Source of the DNA: Seleniivibrio woodruffii
GTDB taxonomy: Bacteria; Chrysiogenota; Deferribacteres; Deferribacterales; Geovibrionaceae
Length of the DNA: 64,000 nt
NCBI RefSeq assembly: GCF_004339245.1
Contig: NZ_SMGG01000007.1
Location: 1-64,000 of the forward strand
Reading direction: 5' to 3'
Shown here piece after piece: positions 1 through 9,096 of this stretch. Position 1 is the first letter of the stretch. Every line of letters starts with the position of its first letter. Below the pieces are notes generated by a model. It did no database searches. It was not told the DNA's origin and was given only the letters and a program-made list of their open reading frames with translations. The translations under genes were made by a program, and so were the position numbers.

Positions 1-40
1 GCCAGCGTTCGTTCTGAGCCAGGATCAAACTCTCCATCCG
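1..40 (-). rRNA. rrs: 16S ribosomal RNA, 5' end only
   Basis: The reverse complement of the first bases carries the universal 16S 5' primer site (AGAGTTTGATCCTGGCTCAG, complement at 14-33), followed by AACGAACGCTGGC. Counting back from that site with E. coli numbering places nucleotide 1 near position 40. The rest of the gene lies outside the left edge. The 5' end is estimated by homology and could be off by a few bases because the mature end depends on processing. Confidence 0.96.
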
Positions 41-269
41 AACTCTGTATAAATCTTTTTATCACATATCGACCTTATTCTGTTGTCAAACATCAGTGGA
101 ACCCACCTGAACCATTCCTGATCCAACCAAGCCCCGGAGACTTTAAATCCCCTTTGCAGGGGAGGATTAACTTACCTGATTCCCTTTCGAAAGTCAAGAA
201 GTTTTTTTAAACTTTCTTTTTTCCTTCCGTCCGGCCCATCAAGCATCCCGCTCTCTCAAGCGGCTGGTG

Positions 270-298
270 AATCTATCAAATATACCCACCGTTGTCAA
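270..298 (-). promoter_or_regulatory. probable rrn promoter
   Basis: On the minus strand a perfect -35 box TTGACA (complement 293-298) is followed after 17 bases by TAGATT (complement 270-275), which matches the -10 consensus at four of six positions. It points toward the 16S gene about 230 bases away. The other two TTGACA boxes have weaker -10 partners (TGTGAT at 61-66, TAAGCT at 371-376), so this is the best of the three. Confidence 0.5.
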
Positions 299-452
299 TC
301 TCTTTTTTATAAAATCTAACATCTTTTTTTTCAACCCCCTCAAAGGCCTTAACCTTCTCAGGAGTCGGTGAGCTTACTTTATTCAGCCCGCCTTGTCAAC
401 CACTTTTTTTGCTCTTCTAAGAATTCTTTTCAGCACCCTTTTAAAAAGCAAT

Positions 453-470
453 CGGCATCTTGCGATGCCG
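453..470 (-). terminator. terminator-like hairpin between aroC and rrn
   Basis: CGGCATC and GATGCCG form a perfect 7-bp stem with a 4-base loop. On the minus strand it is followed by ATTGCTTTTT, a short T-rich tract. It lies 160 bases after the aroC stop and may separate aroC transcription from the rRNA operon. The T-run is broken, so the strength is uncertain. Confidence 0.4.
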
Positions 471-629
471 CTTTCTAACATCTTTTCCGTCTGAACCTTT
501 TCACCATTCAAGGTGTGGTGTCCGGCGGAGATGTGTTATAGCCAATCCGGCTTATGAAGTCAATAACTTATTTCATTTTTTTTAACATTTTTCTACAAGC
601 CCTGTCAGGGGCGCATCACGGCCTTATCC

Positions 630-1697
630 TTATTTAGTGAAGAACTTAGCTACAGCTCTGTCAGACATTATCAGGTCAAGGACAGTGACAGCCGACATGG
701 CCTCTGCAACCGGAACGACACGGGGTGCGACGCAGGGATCGTGGCGTCCTTCGGTTATTATTGTCTTCTCATTGCCGTACAGATCGATACCCTGCTTGGG
801 CACGGTAATGGAGCTGGCGGGTTTTACAACGAAGCGGAACACTATGTCCTGTCCGCTGGCTATGCCGCCCAGAGTTCCCCCTGCGTTGTTTGAAAGGAAG
901 CCGTATTTGGTGACCTCGTCGTTATGTTCGCTGCCCCTCATGAGAGCCGCCTGAAATCCGCTTCCGAACTCGATACCCTTAACGGCAGGAATGGACATTA
1001 TAGCTTTCGCAAGGTTTGCGTTCAGTCTGTCAAACACGGGTTCGCCCACGCCCACAGGTACACCCTTCACAGTTACCTCGACTATTGCGCCCACAGAATC
1101 ACCGTCCTGTTTCGCATCAAGTATATAGTCTGTCATTGCCTGAACCGCATCAGGGTCGCAGGTGCGTATGATATTCTTCTCTATATAGTCAAAATCTTTT
1201 TTAACCGCTTTGTGGGGGCCGACCTGAATAACGTATCCTGTTATAGAGATGCCCAGTTGAGAAAGCACAGCCTTTGCAACTGCGCCGCCGCACACTCTGC
1301 CGATTGTCTCACGGGCAGATGAACGGCCGCCGCCTCTGTGGTCACGGATGCCGTATTTGGAGAAATATGTAAAATCCGCATGACCGGGGCGAAACAGATT
1401 CTTAACCGCATCATAGTCCTTTGACATCTGATTTTTGTTGAACACCATCATCATTACAGGTGTTCCGGTGGTTCTCCCCTCAAATACGCCGCTGTAGATG
1501 TCCACAGTATCGGACTCGTCTCTGGGGGTGGAGACTTCGCTCTGGCCGGGTCTGCGCCTGTCCAGTTCCTTCTGAACATACTCTGTTGAGAGTTCTATGT
1601 TGGGGGGGCAGCCGTCTATAACAACGCCGACAGCCTTTCCGTGGCTCTCGCCGAATGTTGTTATGGTAAAAATGTTACCGAATGTATTTCCAGCCAT
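630..1697 (-). CDS. aroC: chorismate synthase
   Basis: Chorismate synthase uses reduced FMN to remove phosphate from 5-enolpyruvylshikimate 3-phosphate, the last common step of aromatic amino acid synthesis in the cytosol. The 355-residue protein has the family signature GESHG near residue 17, the central RPGHAD and [13 protein letters not shown] motifs, and the C-terminal RHDPCVAPR motif. Length is normal and the frame intact. It lies 12 bases after crcB on the same strand, so the two are probably cotranscribed. No flavin reductase domain is fused, so it is the monofunctional type. Confidence 0.97.
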   Translation of the reverse strand: MAGNTFGNIFTITTFGESHGKAVGVVIDGCPPNIELSTEYVQKELDRRRPGQSEVSTPRDESDTVDIYSGVFEGRTTGTPVMMMVFNKNQMSKDYDAVKNLFRPGHADFTYFSKYGIRDHRGGGRSSARETIGRVCGGAVAKAVLSQLGISITGYVIQVGPHKAVKKDFDYIEKNIIRTCDPDAVQAMTDYILDAKQDGDSVGAIVEVTVKGVPVGVGEPVFDRLNANLAKAIMSIPAVKGIEFGSGFQAALMRGSEHNDEVTKYGFLSNNAGGTLGGIASGQDIVFRFVVKPASSITVPKQGIDLYGNEKTIITEGRHDPCVAPRVVPVAEAMSAVTVLDLIMSDRAVAKFFTK

Positions 1698-1709
1698 TTA
1701 AATCTCCGT

Positions 1710-2087
1710 TTATGATATTATACTGCGGGCTATGAGCATTCCGCCGTATGCCGCCAGAAGGCTCAGAAAAAGGTTACAGCCTATATATATGAGAGCGGGC
1801 ACAAAAGAGCCCTCCTCAAGAAGATACATTGTTTCCACTGAAAATGTCGAGAAGGTTGTGAAGCCGCCAAGGACGCCTACGCCTATGAAAAGCCTGATAT
1901 CCTCGTTCACCACCAGCTTTTCAACAGCCATAACCATCAGAAAGCCTATTATAAATGAACCGGCAACGTTTACGACAACCGTTCCGAAGGGAACTTTTGA
2001 CGGGAACAGCAGGTTTGTCCATTTAGATGTATAAAACCTTGCAACTGACCCGATGAAGCCGCCTAAGCCGATTAACAAAATTTTCAT
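1710..2087 (-). CDS. crcB: fluoride exporter CrcB/FluC
   Basis: Fluc proteins are small dimeric inner-membrane channels that let fluoride leave the cell. This 125-residue protein has four predicted membrane helices and the family motifs GGFIGSVARF near the N-terminus, GTVVVNVAGSFIIGF in the second helix, and GGFTTFSTFSVE in the third, where the conserved TTFSTF track lines the pore. A single copy implies a homodimer. It is divergent from the small membrane protein at 2122. I saw no fluoride riboswitch in the 34-base gap between them. Confidence 0.93.
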   Translation of the reverse strand: MKILLIGLGGFIGSVARFYTSKWTNLLFPSKVPFGTVVVNVAGSFIIGFLMVMAVEKLVVNEDIRLFIGVGVLGGFTTFSTFSVETMYLLEEGSFVPALIYIGCNLFLSLLAAYGGMLIARSIIS

Positions 2088-2121
2088 TTACAAAACCTCA
2101 TTCCAGTCTTATATAGAAATC

Positions 2122-2385
2122 ATGACATCAATTCAAGGCGTTATTGCAATCTGCATAGTTGCGTTTATTCTGAATCTGCCGTTTGGCTGGCTTAGAACCT
2201 ACACCAGAAAGTTTTCGCTGGCATGGATCACCTGCGTACACGCCCCCATTCCCGTGGTGGCGATTATACGCATATCCACGAACACTCCATGGACGTATAT
2301 CCCGCTTTTCCTGCTTTTTTCAGTTGCCGGTCAGCTCATCGGCGCATGGCTGAAAAAGTATTACTACTCCCTCAAAGCTTCTTGA
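2122..2385 (+). CDS. small conserved-type membrane protein, function unknown
   Basis: The 87-residue product begins MTSIQGVIA and has about three hydrophobic segments (roughly residues 5-20, 35-50 and 58-76) around an NLPFGWLRTYTRKFS motif and an IPVVAIIRIS segment, ending in a basic tail. I chose the internal ATG at 2122 over an upstream in-frame ATG at 2053 because the latter would overlap crcB and add a non-hydrophobic leader. The 3' end overlaps the end of copA by 14 bases in convergent orientation. I recognise the NLPFG...RKFS layout from uncharacterised membrane proteins but no function can be given. Confidence 0.7.
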   Translation: MTSIQGVIAICIVAFILNLPFGWLRTYTRKFSLAWITCVHAPIPVVAIIRISTNTPWTYIPLFLLFSVAGQLIGAWLKKYYYSLKAS

Positions 2386-4555
2386 TCTTAAGCCTCAGCG
2401 AGTTGCTCACCACACTTACAGAAGAGAAAGCCATGGCCACGCCCGCATACATGGGCATCATCCTTATTCCGAAAGCCGGATAGAACACGCCCGCCGCAAG
2501 GGGGATCAGCACTATGTTGTATATGAAAGCCCAGAACAGGTTCTGCCTTATGACGTTCAGGGTGTAGCCTGACAGCTTTATGGCTTTGACTATTCTGTCG
2601 GTCTTGTCCGCAATAATCGTTATGTCTCCTGACTGCATTGCAACTTCCGTTCCGCCGCTCATGGCAAATCCCACGTCGCTGGCCGCAAGAGCCGCCGCAT
2701 CGTTTATGCCGTCACCAACCATGGCGACGATATCGCCGTTGTCACGGTATTGATGGAGCTTGTCCAGTTTGCCTTTGGGTGATACTCCGCTGAAGTATTC
2801 ATAGATACCGAGTTTTTCGGCAACGCTTTTCACGGATTTTTCATTGTCGCCGGAGATTATCACAGGGGTGATGTGCATCTTCTTAAGCTGGGCAACGGTA
2901 GCCGCCGCATCCTCTTTAACCGTGTCTGCGACGCCGAACACGCCAACATAGACACCGTCCACAGCCACATAAACATGTGAACCTGCGAAGTCCGAAGGAA
3001 CAGCCTCGACACCGTTACCGCTGAGGAAATCAAGTTTGCCCACCAGAACCTCACGGCCGTCAACATTTCCTCTCACGCCTTCTCCATCTATATTATGGAA
3101 ATCAGCCACCAGTTGGGGGTGGATGTTCTTCGATTTTGCATATGTAACCACCGCCTTTGCCAGAGGGTGTTCCGACAGAGACTCAAGGGATGAGGCATAT
3201 TCAAGAAGTTTCTCCTCGGTATACCCCACTGCAACGTGGACGTCCTCCACTCGGAGCTTTCCGGTGGTAAGGGTTCCGGTCTTATCGAATATCACTCTGT
3301 TCACACGGCATGCTTTTTCAAGGGTCTCGCCGTTCTTAACCAGTATCCCCTCGGATGCTCCCCTGCCCGTTGCAACCATTACCGCTGTGGGGGTCGCAAG
3401 CCCCATTGCACAGGGACACGCAACGATGAGTACTGAAACGAAGGCCACCAGACTGTTTGTCAGGACAGGTTCGGGGCCGAATATCATCCATGTTCCCAGC
3501 GTTGCTCCTGCGATGAGTATCACCACCGGAACAAAGACCGCCGAGAGCTGATCAGCCATGCGCTGAACTTTCGGTTTGGATGCAGTGGCACCCTTTACCG
3601 CCTTAATTATGCCCGCAAGCACAGTGTCGGAACCGACTGAGGCGGCATGATAAAGCAGGGTGCCGCTGGTAAGGATCGTTCCGGCATACAGATTGTCGCC
3701 CACACGCTTTGAAACAGGAACGGATTCGCCTGTGAGCATGGATTCGTCCACACTGCCCTGCCCGTGTTCCACCACACCGTCAACGGCTATTGAGCCGCCG
3801 GGTTTAACACGGATGACATCGCCTATTTTAAGTGACGAGGCGGCAACTTCCCGCTCTCCGTTGTTCTCTATTATGGTAGCGGTCTTGGGTGCGAGGTTCA
3901 GAAGTGCCTCTATAGCTCCCGCCGCCTTCTTTTTTGCCCTTGTTTCAAGGAGTTTGCCCAGCAAAATGAACGTGATGATAACTGCTGATGCGTCATAATA
4001 AACGTGCGCCGCACCGAGTTTGTAAAAGAAATCATGAAACACTGTGACCGCAGCCGAATAGCCGAATGCGGACAGGGTTCCAAGTGCAAGCAGGGTGTTC
4101 ATGTCCGAAGTGCGGTTTTTCAGGTTCTTCCATGCAATTTTATAAAATGAGCGCCCGCCGAAGTACATCACATGCAGGGTCAGAAACATCATCACCCAGT
4201 TGGTGATCACCATGTATTCGTGGGGCGGCATTATGACCATTGTGAAAAGGAAGACGATGAACGCCACAGGGGCGGTCAGTTTCAGGGATTTAGCGTAATA
4301 CGCCTCTGTCTCGTCCTCCATGAAGTCCTTATCAGAACCCTTATAGACATAACCGATGCGCTCTATCTCTTCACCGATGGCATCGATATCAGTCACTGCG
4401 GGGTCATATTCAACTGCGGCCGAATTAGTCGCCAGATTAACGGAAACGGAGGCTATACCCTCCATCTTGCCGAGCTTCTTCTCGACCCTGCGCACACAGG
4501 CGGCACAGGTCATCCCGCCGATATTGACGTTCTTTTCTATAAGTTTTGAGGACAT
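2372..4555 (-). CDS. copA: copper-translocating P1B-type ATPase
   Basis: This 727-residue inner-membrane pump uses ATP to export Cu(I). It has one N-terminal heavy-metal domain with GMTCAAC (residues 14-20), eight hydrophobic segments, the actuator TGES motif, the metal-binding CPC in CPCAMGLATP, the phosphorylation site DKTGTLT, the HP motif in SEHPLAKAV, and the hinge GDGINDAAAL. The CPC with downstream NxxP-type residues and the MxxS in the last helices support Cu(I) rather than Zn/Cd. The gene stands alone; no chaperone or CueR-like regulator is adjacent. Confidence 0.95.
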   Translation of the reverse strand: MSSKLIEKNVNIGGMTCAACVRRVEKKLGKMEGIASVSVNLATNSAAVEYDPAVTDIDAIGEEIERIGYVYKGSDKDFMEDETEAYYAKSLKLTAPVAFIVFLFTMVIMPPHEYMVITNWVMMFLTLHVMYFGGRSFYKIAWKNLKNRTSDMNTLLALGTLSAFGYSAAVTVFHDFFYKLGAAHVYYDASAVIITFILLGKLLETRAKKKAAGAIEALLNLAPKTATIIENNGEREVAASSLKIGDVIRVKPGGSIAVDGVVEHGQGSVDESMLTGESVPVSKRVGDNLYAGTILTSGTLLYHAASVGSDTVLAGIIKAVKGATASKPKVQRMADQLSAVFVPVVILIAGATLGTWMIFGPEPVLTNSLVAFVSVLIVACPCAMGLATPTAVMVATGRGASEGILVKNGETLEKACRVNRVIFDKTGTLTTGKLRVEDVHVAVGYTEEKLLEYASSLESLSEHPLAKAVVTYAKSKNIHPQLVADFHNIDGEGVRGNVDGREVLVGKLDFLSGNGVEAVPSDFAGSHVYVAVDGVYVGVFGVADTVKEDAAATVAQLKKMHITPVIISGDNEKSVKSVAEKLGIYEYFSGVSPKGKLDKLHQYRDNGDIVAMVGDGINDAAALAASDVGFAMSGGTEVAMQSGDITIIADKTDRIVKAIKLSGYTLNVIRQNLFWAFIYNIVLIPLAAGVFYPAFGIRMMPMYAGVAMAFSSVSVVSNSLRLKIKKL

Positions 4556-4600
4556 ATGAGACTCCGGAAAATATTATTGATACTCAACATCAATATAGAA

Positions 4601-4629
4601 AAAGCCCTCCTGTTTTGCAAGAGGGCTTT
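4601..4629 (-). terminator. intrinsic terminator after lon
   Basis: AAAGCCCTC (4601-4609) and GAGGGCTTT (4621-4629) form a 9-bp stem. On the minus strand it is followed by TTTTTC. It lies 18 bases after the lon stop codon and before copA, so it ends the mqnE-to-lon transcript and keeps copA separate. Confidence 0.85.
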
Positions 4630-4646
4630 ACTGAATATTCAAATAT

Positions 4647-6983
4647 TTAATCTATAAGTGCATGTGGCACGACCTCGTCGAAGGTTGACACATATACTAT
4701 ATCAAGGGATTTTGTGACATACTTCGGCAGTCCACGCAGATCTTTTTCGTTCTTGGCAGGAACCAGAACCTTTTTAATGCCGTGGCGTTTCGCCGCCAGC
4801 AGTTTCTCTTTCAGACCGCCGATGGGCAGAACCTTTCCGGTGATGGTTATCTCTCCGGTCATGGCCACACCTTTGTCAACCTTTCTGCCTGTGAGACAAG
4901 AAAGGATACAGGTCGCCATAGTTATGCCCGCACTGGGGCCGTCTTTCGGAATAGCGCCCGCAGGAATATGCACATGGAAGTCGAAGTTATCGAAATCGTC
5001 CGGGTTAACGCCGTATTTCTCGGCTATGGTGCGGACGTAGGTCATTGCCGCTCTGGATGATTCCTTCATAACATCCCCAAGCTGACCGGTAACGTTCAGA
5101 GCACCCTTGCCCTTGTATTTCGTACACTCGATGAACAGGACGTCGCCGCCCACAGGGGTCCACGCAAGACCGGTGACAACGCCGACCTCATTCTCTTTCA
5201 GTGCTTCCTCACCGATGAACTTAACCGGCCCGAGAAACTTTTCCAGAGACTTTTCGGTAACTGTGAATGATTCCGACTTGTCTCCCTCAGCTATCTTACG
5301 GCCTATTTTCCTGCATACGGTTCCGATGGTGCGCTCAAGGTTTCTCAGTCCGCTCTCCATGGTGTAGCCGGATATAAGCTCGGAAAGTGACTTCTTGGTG
5401 AAAATTATCTCGTATTTGTCCAGACCGTTCTCTTTCTTCTGTCTGGGTATCAGATACTTTTCGCATATTTTTATCTTTTCCTCTTCGGTGTAGCCTGGGA
5501 TGTTGATGATCTCCATCCTGTCTTTCAGCGCCGGAGGAATGGGGTCGAGGTAGTTAGCCGTTGTTATGAACAGTACCTTCGACAGGTCAAACGGCACGCC
5601 GAGGTAATGGTCGACAAAGCTGACGTTCTGCACGGGATCGAGAACCTCAAGCAGAGCCGATGAAGGATCGCCTCTGAAATCCGAACCGAGTTTATCTATC
5701 TCATCCAGCATAAAAATGGGGTTGTTCGTGCCCGCAGTCTTCATACCTTGAATAATCTTTCCGGGAAGCGCACCGATATAGGTTCTTCTGTGACCTCTTA
5801 TCTCGGCCTCATCACGTACGCCGCCAAGGGACATACGAACGTATTTTCTGCCCATGGCCTTCGCAACGGACATACCCAGAGAGGTCTTACCTACGCCGGG
5901 AGGGCCCGCAAGACAGAGGATTGGGCTTTTCAGGTCATTCTTCAGCTTGCGCAGGGCGAGGAAGTCCAGAATCCTGTCCTTAACCTCTTCCAGCCCGAAA
6001 TGATCCTCATCCAGAATCTTTTTAGCGTTCTTGATATCTATCATATCCTTGGTGGCCTTGCTCCAGGGTATCTCCACCATCCAGTCGAGATAGGTGCGTG
6101 CCACTGTGGATTCAGCCGAATCGGGATGCATCTTCGACAGCCTGTCCAGCTGTTTCATAGCCTCTTCGTTCACCTTCTTCGGCATTTTGCATTTCTTTAT
6201 CTTCTTGGCATATTCCTCCATCTCCAGCTGGAAATCGTCCTCTTCGCCAAGTTCCTTCTTGATGGCCTTGAGCTGTTCACGGAGGAAATACTCTTTCTGG
6301 CTCTTGTCTATCTCGCCTCTGGCATCGTTCATTATCTTCTGCTGAACTTCCAGAATGGATATCTCACGGTTTAGGAGTTCGCCCACCTTCTTAAGTCTGT
6401 CCACAGGGTTTTCAATCTCAAGAACCGTCTGTCCCTCGTCCATCTTAAGTCCGAGGTTGGACACTATGATATCTGCCAGTTTGCCCGGCTCCTCAATACT
6501 GTCGATAACTGCGAGCAGATCGGGAAGCATGGGTTTGCCGAGGGATACGGCTTTGGTCAGCAGGTCTTTGGAATGGCGCAGAAGAGCCTGAACATCGATG
6601 TTCTCCTCTTTAACGTCATCGGCTATCTGCTCAATCTTGACTCTGAGCCCCTGATCGCTCTCAACATAGTCGGTTATCTTCGCACGCTTGATACCCTGAA
6701 TCAGCAGTTTTACCCTGCTGTCGGGCATCTTGAGCATCCGCAGAATAACGGCCACGGTTCCGACCTTGTAAATCTCTTCCTTCTCCGGATCTTCCACGGA
6801 AGCATCCTTCTGACAGGCAAGAAAAATAAGCCTGTCCTCGTTCAAAGCCTCGTTAACTGCGGCGATGCTCTGTTCCCTGCCCACATAAAGGGGCAGTACC
6901 ATATATGGAAAAACCACGATGTCCCTTACGGGCAGAAGCGGAAGCTCATCGGGTATGTTTATCTCCTGTTCAAACTGTTCCAT
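4647..6983 (-). CDS. lon: ATP-dependent protease La (Lon)
   Basis: Lon is a cytosolic hexameric AAA+ serine protease that degrades misfolded and regulatory proteins. The 778 residues comprise an N-terminal substrate-binding domain from about residue 13, a coiled-coil helical region, an AAA+ module with Walker A GPPGVGKTS and Walker B IFMLDEIDK, and the C-terminal protease domain with the catalytic serine in DGPSAGIT and the lysine in KLLAAKRHGIKK. It is the last gene of a six-gene minus-strand run and directly follows an hsp20 gene, a proteostasis pairing. Confidence 0.97.
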   Translation of the reverse strand: MEQFEQEINIPDELPLLPVRDIVVFPYMVLPLYVGREQSIAAVNEALNEDRLIFLACQKDASVEDPEKEEIYKVGTVAVILRMLKMPDSRVKLLIQGIKRAKITDYVESDQGLRVKIEQIADDVKEENIDVQALLRHSKDLLTKAVSLGKPMLPDLLAVIDSIEEPGKLADIIVSNLGLKMDEGQTVLEIENPVDRLKKVGELLNREISILEVQQKIMNDARGEIDKSQKEYFLREQLKAIKKELGEEDDFQLEMEEYAKKIKKCKMPKKVNEEAMKQLDRLSKMHPDSAESTVARTYLDWMVEIPWSKATKDMIDIKNAKKILDEDHFGLEEVKDRILDFLALRKLKNDLKSPILCLAGPPGVGKTSLGMSVAKAMGRKYVRMSLGGVRDEAEIRGHRRTYIGALPGKIIQGMKTAGTNNPIFMLDEIDKLGSDFRGDPSSALLEVLDPVQNVSFVDHYLGVPFDLSKVLFITTANYLDPIPPALKDRMEIINIPGYTEEEKIKICEKYLIPRQKKENGLDKYEIIFTKKSLSELISGYTMESGLRNLERTIGTVCRKIGRKIAEGDKSESFTVTEKSLEKFLGPVKFIGEEALKENEVGVVTGLAWTPVGGDVLFIECTKYKGKGALNVTGQLGDVMKESSRAAMTYVRTIAEKYGVNPDDFDNFDFHVHIPAGAIPKDGPSAGITMATCILSCLTGRKVDKGVAMTGEITITGKVLPIGGLKEKLLAAKRHGIKKVLVPAKNEKDLRGLPKYVTKSLDIVYVSTFDEVVPHALID

Positions 6984-7004
6984 CCTTGTCCTCCATTAAA
7001 ATAA

Positions 7005-7421
7005 TCACTCTATCTCACAGGCACATCTGGATATTTTTACGGTGAGAATCCCGTCTTTCAGTTTTGCAGTGGTTTCGGAATCATTTACGCAGAAAGGCAG
7101 ACGAACCACCCTGCGAAACCATACGGCCTCACGCTCAACACGGATGAACCGCACCATCTCCACCTGCTCTTTGGGTCTCATCCCCTCTATCACCACAAGA
7201 TCATCCAGCTGATATACGGTGAAATCATCCGCACAAAGCCCCGGAAGCTCAACATACAGAGTAACGTCTCTGTCGCTGATGACTATATCCATTGGCGGCC
7301 CCTGAGTTTCCGTCAGGCTGGCCTTTGCCGAATTGGCAAATTTAAGAAGCTCATCCAGTTCCTTTTTGAAGAGTCCGTGGATAAACTTTATTTTCTCTAT
7401 TCTGTCCTGCATTTGACTCAC
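7005..7421 (-). CDS. Hsp20-family small heat shock protein
   Basis: The 138-residue protein has an alpha-crystallin domain covering roughly residues 40-135. Signs are PPMDIVISDRDVTLYVELPG, the strand DLVVIEG, and the closing AKLKDGILTVKI, which carries the GxLTVxI signature. Such proteins are ATP-independent holdases forming oligomers. It starts 11 bases after galU and ends 21 bases before lon, so a holdase and a protease are likely made together. The short N-terminal arm and near-absent C-terminal tail (no clear IxI) are atypical. Confidence 0.9.
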   Translation of the reverse strand: MSQMQDRIEKIKFIHGLFKKELDELLKFANSAKASLTETQGPPMDIVISDRDVTLYVELPGLCADDFTVYQLDDLVVIEGMRPKEQVEMVRFIRVEREAVWFRRVVRLPFCVNDSETTAKLKDGILTVKISRCACEIE

Positions 7422-7432
7422 CTCTCAGGGTG

Positions 7433-8296
7433 TCAGATTTGCATACCTTTAATAACGTTCATCGCATGCTCACGCATGTCTTCCCTCTCCAGAGCGAAGT
7501 TGACAGCCGCCTCGAAAAGACCGAATCTATTGCCGCAGTCGAAACGCTTTCCTTCGAAGTGATAGCCGTAGACCCTGCTCTGTTTTGCAACCTCAAGGAT
7601 TGCGTCCGTAAGCTGAATCTCCCCGCCTGCACCTCTGGGTATGTTCTCCAGAGCGTCCATGACCTCGTTGGTGAGGATATATCTGCCGATAATGGCAAGA
7701 TTTGACGGCGGATTCTCTTTCGGTTTCTCCACCATACCCTCAAGCCTCATAAGCCTGTCGTTCACCTTTTCGCCGGGAACGACAATACCGTATTTGCTTG
7801 TGTCCCCTTCCGGAACCTCCATAAGGGAGATAACGGATTTTTTGGTCTGGTTGAACTGCTCAATAAGCTGTGCCGTAACCGGTGTCTTGCTCATAATGAT
7901 ATCATCCGGCAGTATCACGGCAAATGGTTCACGTCCCACGGCGTCTCTGGCGCAGAGAACTGCATGGCCGAGGCCTTTGGGGTTCTTCTGGCGGACATAG
8001 GTTATGTCACACATTTCGGAGATGCGCTTCATCTCCTCCAGAAGTTCGTTCTTGTTGTTGCCCTCAAGCTGATATTCAAGCTCGGGAGAATAGTCGAAAT
8101 GATCCTCCAGTGCTCTTTTGCTTCTGGCGGAAACAAATATCACCCTTTCGATACCAGCCGCAATGACTTCCTCAACTGCGTACTGTATCAAAGGTTTATC
8201 AATAAGCGTCACCATCTCTTTAGGAATCGATTTTGTCGCAGGCAAAAGTCTGGTTCCGAGCCCCGCAACGGGAAAAACCGCCGTTCTGACCTTCAT
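7433..8296 (-). CDS. galU: UTP-glucose-1-phosphate uridylyltransferase
   Basis: GalU makes UDP-glucose from UTP and glucose 1-phosphate for envelope polysaccharides. The 287-residue protein has the nucleotide-binding signature GLGTRLLPATKSIPKEM at residues 13-29, KPLIQYAVEE, the PDD of the sugar-nucleotide site, and VEKPKENPPSNLAIIGRY, all typical. Its start overlaps the amrB stop by 4 bases (ATGA), indicating translational coupling. Full length, intact. Confidence 0.95.
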   Translation of the reverse strand: MKVRTAVFPVAGLGTRLLPATKSIPKEMVTLIDKPLIQYAVEEVIAAGIERVIFVSARSKRALEDHFDYSPELEYQLEGNNKNELLEEMKRISEMCDITYVRQKNPKGLGHAVLCARDAVGREPFAVILPDDIIMSKTPVTAQLIEQFNQTKKSVISLMEVPEGDTSKYGIVVPGEKVNDRLMRLEGMVEKPKENPPSNLAIIGRYILTNEVMDALENIPRGAGGEIQLTDAILEVAKQSRVYGYHFEGKRFDCGNRFGLFEAAVNFALEREDMREHAMNVIKGMQI

Positions 8297-9096
8297 TCTT
8301 CACCCCTGTAATATATAATTCCGGCATAGCCCACCACGCTGTCGTAATCGCCCGAGGCCAGGCCGCTGTGTGTATGTTCCGTAAGTTCCGCCCTGTGCTC
8401 CCCGCAAAGTTTGCAATACAGCAAACCGATGTACGCAGGAAACACTCCGCACATTGATATATCATTGCCGACCACAACATTATACAGCATGTTTTCATCG
8501 GATTTCAACAGAGCATCTATGGCGAGAGCGTCTTTTTGCTCCGTAATCTGTGCATTTTCGAAGTGATTCATATCAGAACTCACCACAATCAGCACATTTT
8601 TGTTCCTAACAGATGAAAATAGTATCTCTGATGCAGTTTTTAAAGTGTTTTTATTGGAATTTTTCACTGTGATGCAGACAATTTTAACGTCAGGCCGCAG
8701 AAATCTGAGCATTGGTACAATCACTTCCAGTGAATGCTCCCTGCGGTGAGCCTGTGTGTCACGCTCGAATACCCCCGATGAACAAAGCTCTGCAATGATA
8801 TCATAATCGGTTTCAACGTCACCGAACGGAGTTTCCCACGAACCTTCGGGAAATACAGAAATTGATGTGCCCTGCCCTGTGTGATTCGGTCCCAGAAGAA
8901 CAACCGTTTCAGGAATATTCAAGGATGAAAGCGTTCTGAAGGCTGTTGCGCCCGAATAAATGTATCCCGCATGGGGAACAATCGCCATCAGGGCATCTTT
9001 TTTGGGTGATAAAGAAGTGTTTTCGTTAAAGAAACGGGAAAGAGTGTTTTTGTCTGCGGGGTAGAAATAGCCCGCTACCGCTGCCTGTCTGCGCAT
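8293..9096 (-). CDS. amrB: Memo-like protein (AmmeMemoRadiSam system protein B)
   Basis: The 267-residue protein belongs to the Memo family, related to extradiol dioxygenases. It has VAGYFYPAD at the N-terminus, PHAGYIYSGATAF, LGPNHTGQG and SSDMNHFE, with histidines placed as in the family's metal-site pocket. The biochemical role in bacteria is unsettled; many genomes pair it with an AMMECR1 domain protein and a radical SAM enzyme. Here it is flanked by an unknown gene and galU, and the only radical SAM enzyme nearby is mqnE. It overlaps its upstream neighbour by 22 bases. Confidence 0.88.
   Translation of the reverse strand: MRRQAAVAGYFYPADKNTLSRFFNENTSLSPKKDALMAIVPHAGYIYSGATAFRTLSSLNIPETVVLLGPNHTGQGTSISVFPEGSWETPFGDVETDYDIIAELCSSGVFERDTQAHRREHSLEVIVPMLRFLRPDVKIVCITVKNSNKNTLKTASEILFSSVRNKNVLIVVSSDMNHFENAQITEQKDALAIDALLKSDENMLYNVVVGNDISMCGVFPAYIGLLYCKLCGEHRAELTEHTHSGLASGDYDSVVGYAGIIYYRGEE

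Larger units (their letters stand above)
41..629 (-). other. rRNA operon leader and promoter region
   Basis: This 589-base stretch between the 3' end of aroC and the 16S gene has no convincing coding frame. It is rich in T-runs and contains three TTGACA hexamers on the minus strand (complements at 84-89, 293-298 and 394-399), as expected for tandem rRNA promoters. It also has small hairpins at 146-161 and 249-263 and a stronger one at 453-470. I could not recognise a canonical boxA antiterminator. Confidence 0.6.

Noticed and set aside
2088-2121. Fluoride riboswitch for crcB
   Set aside because: The gap is only 34 bases and has none of the conserved riboswitch sequence.
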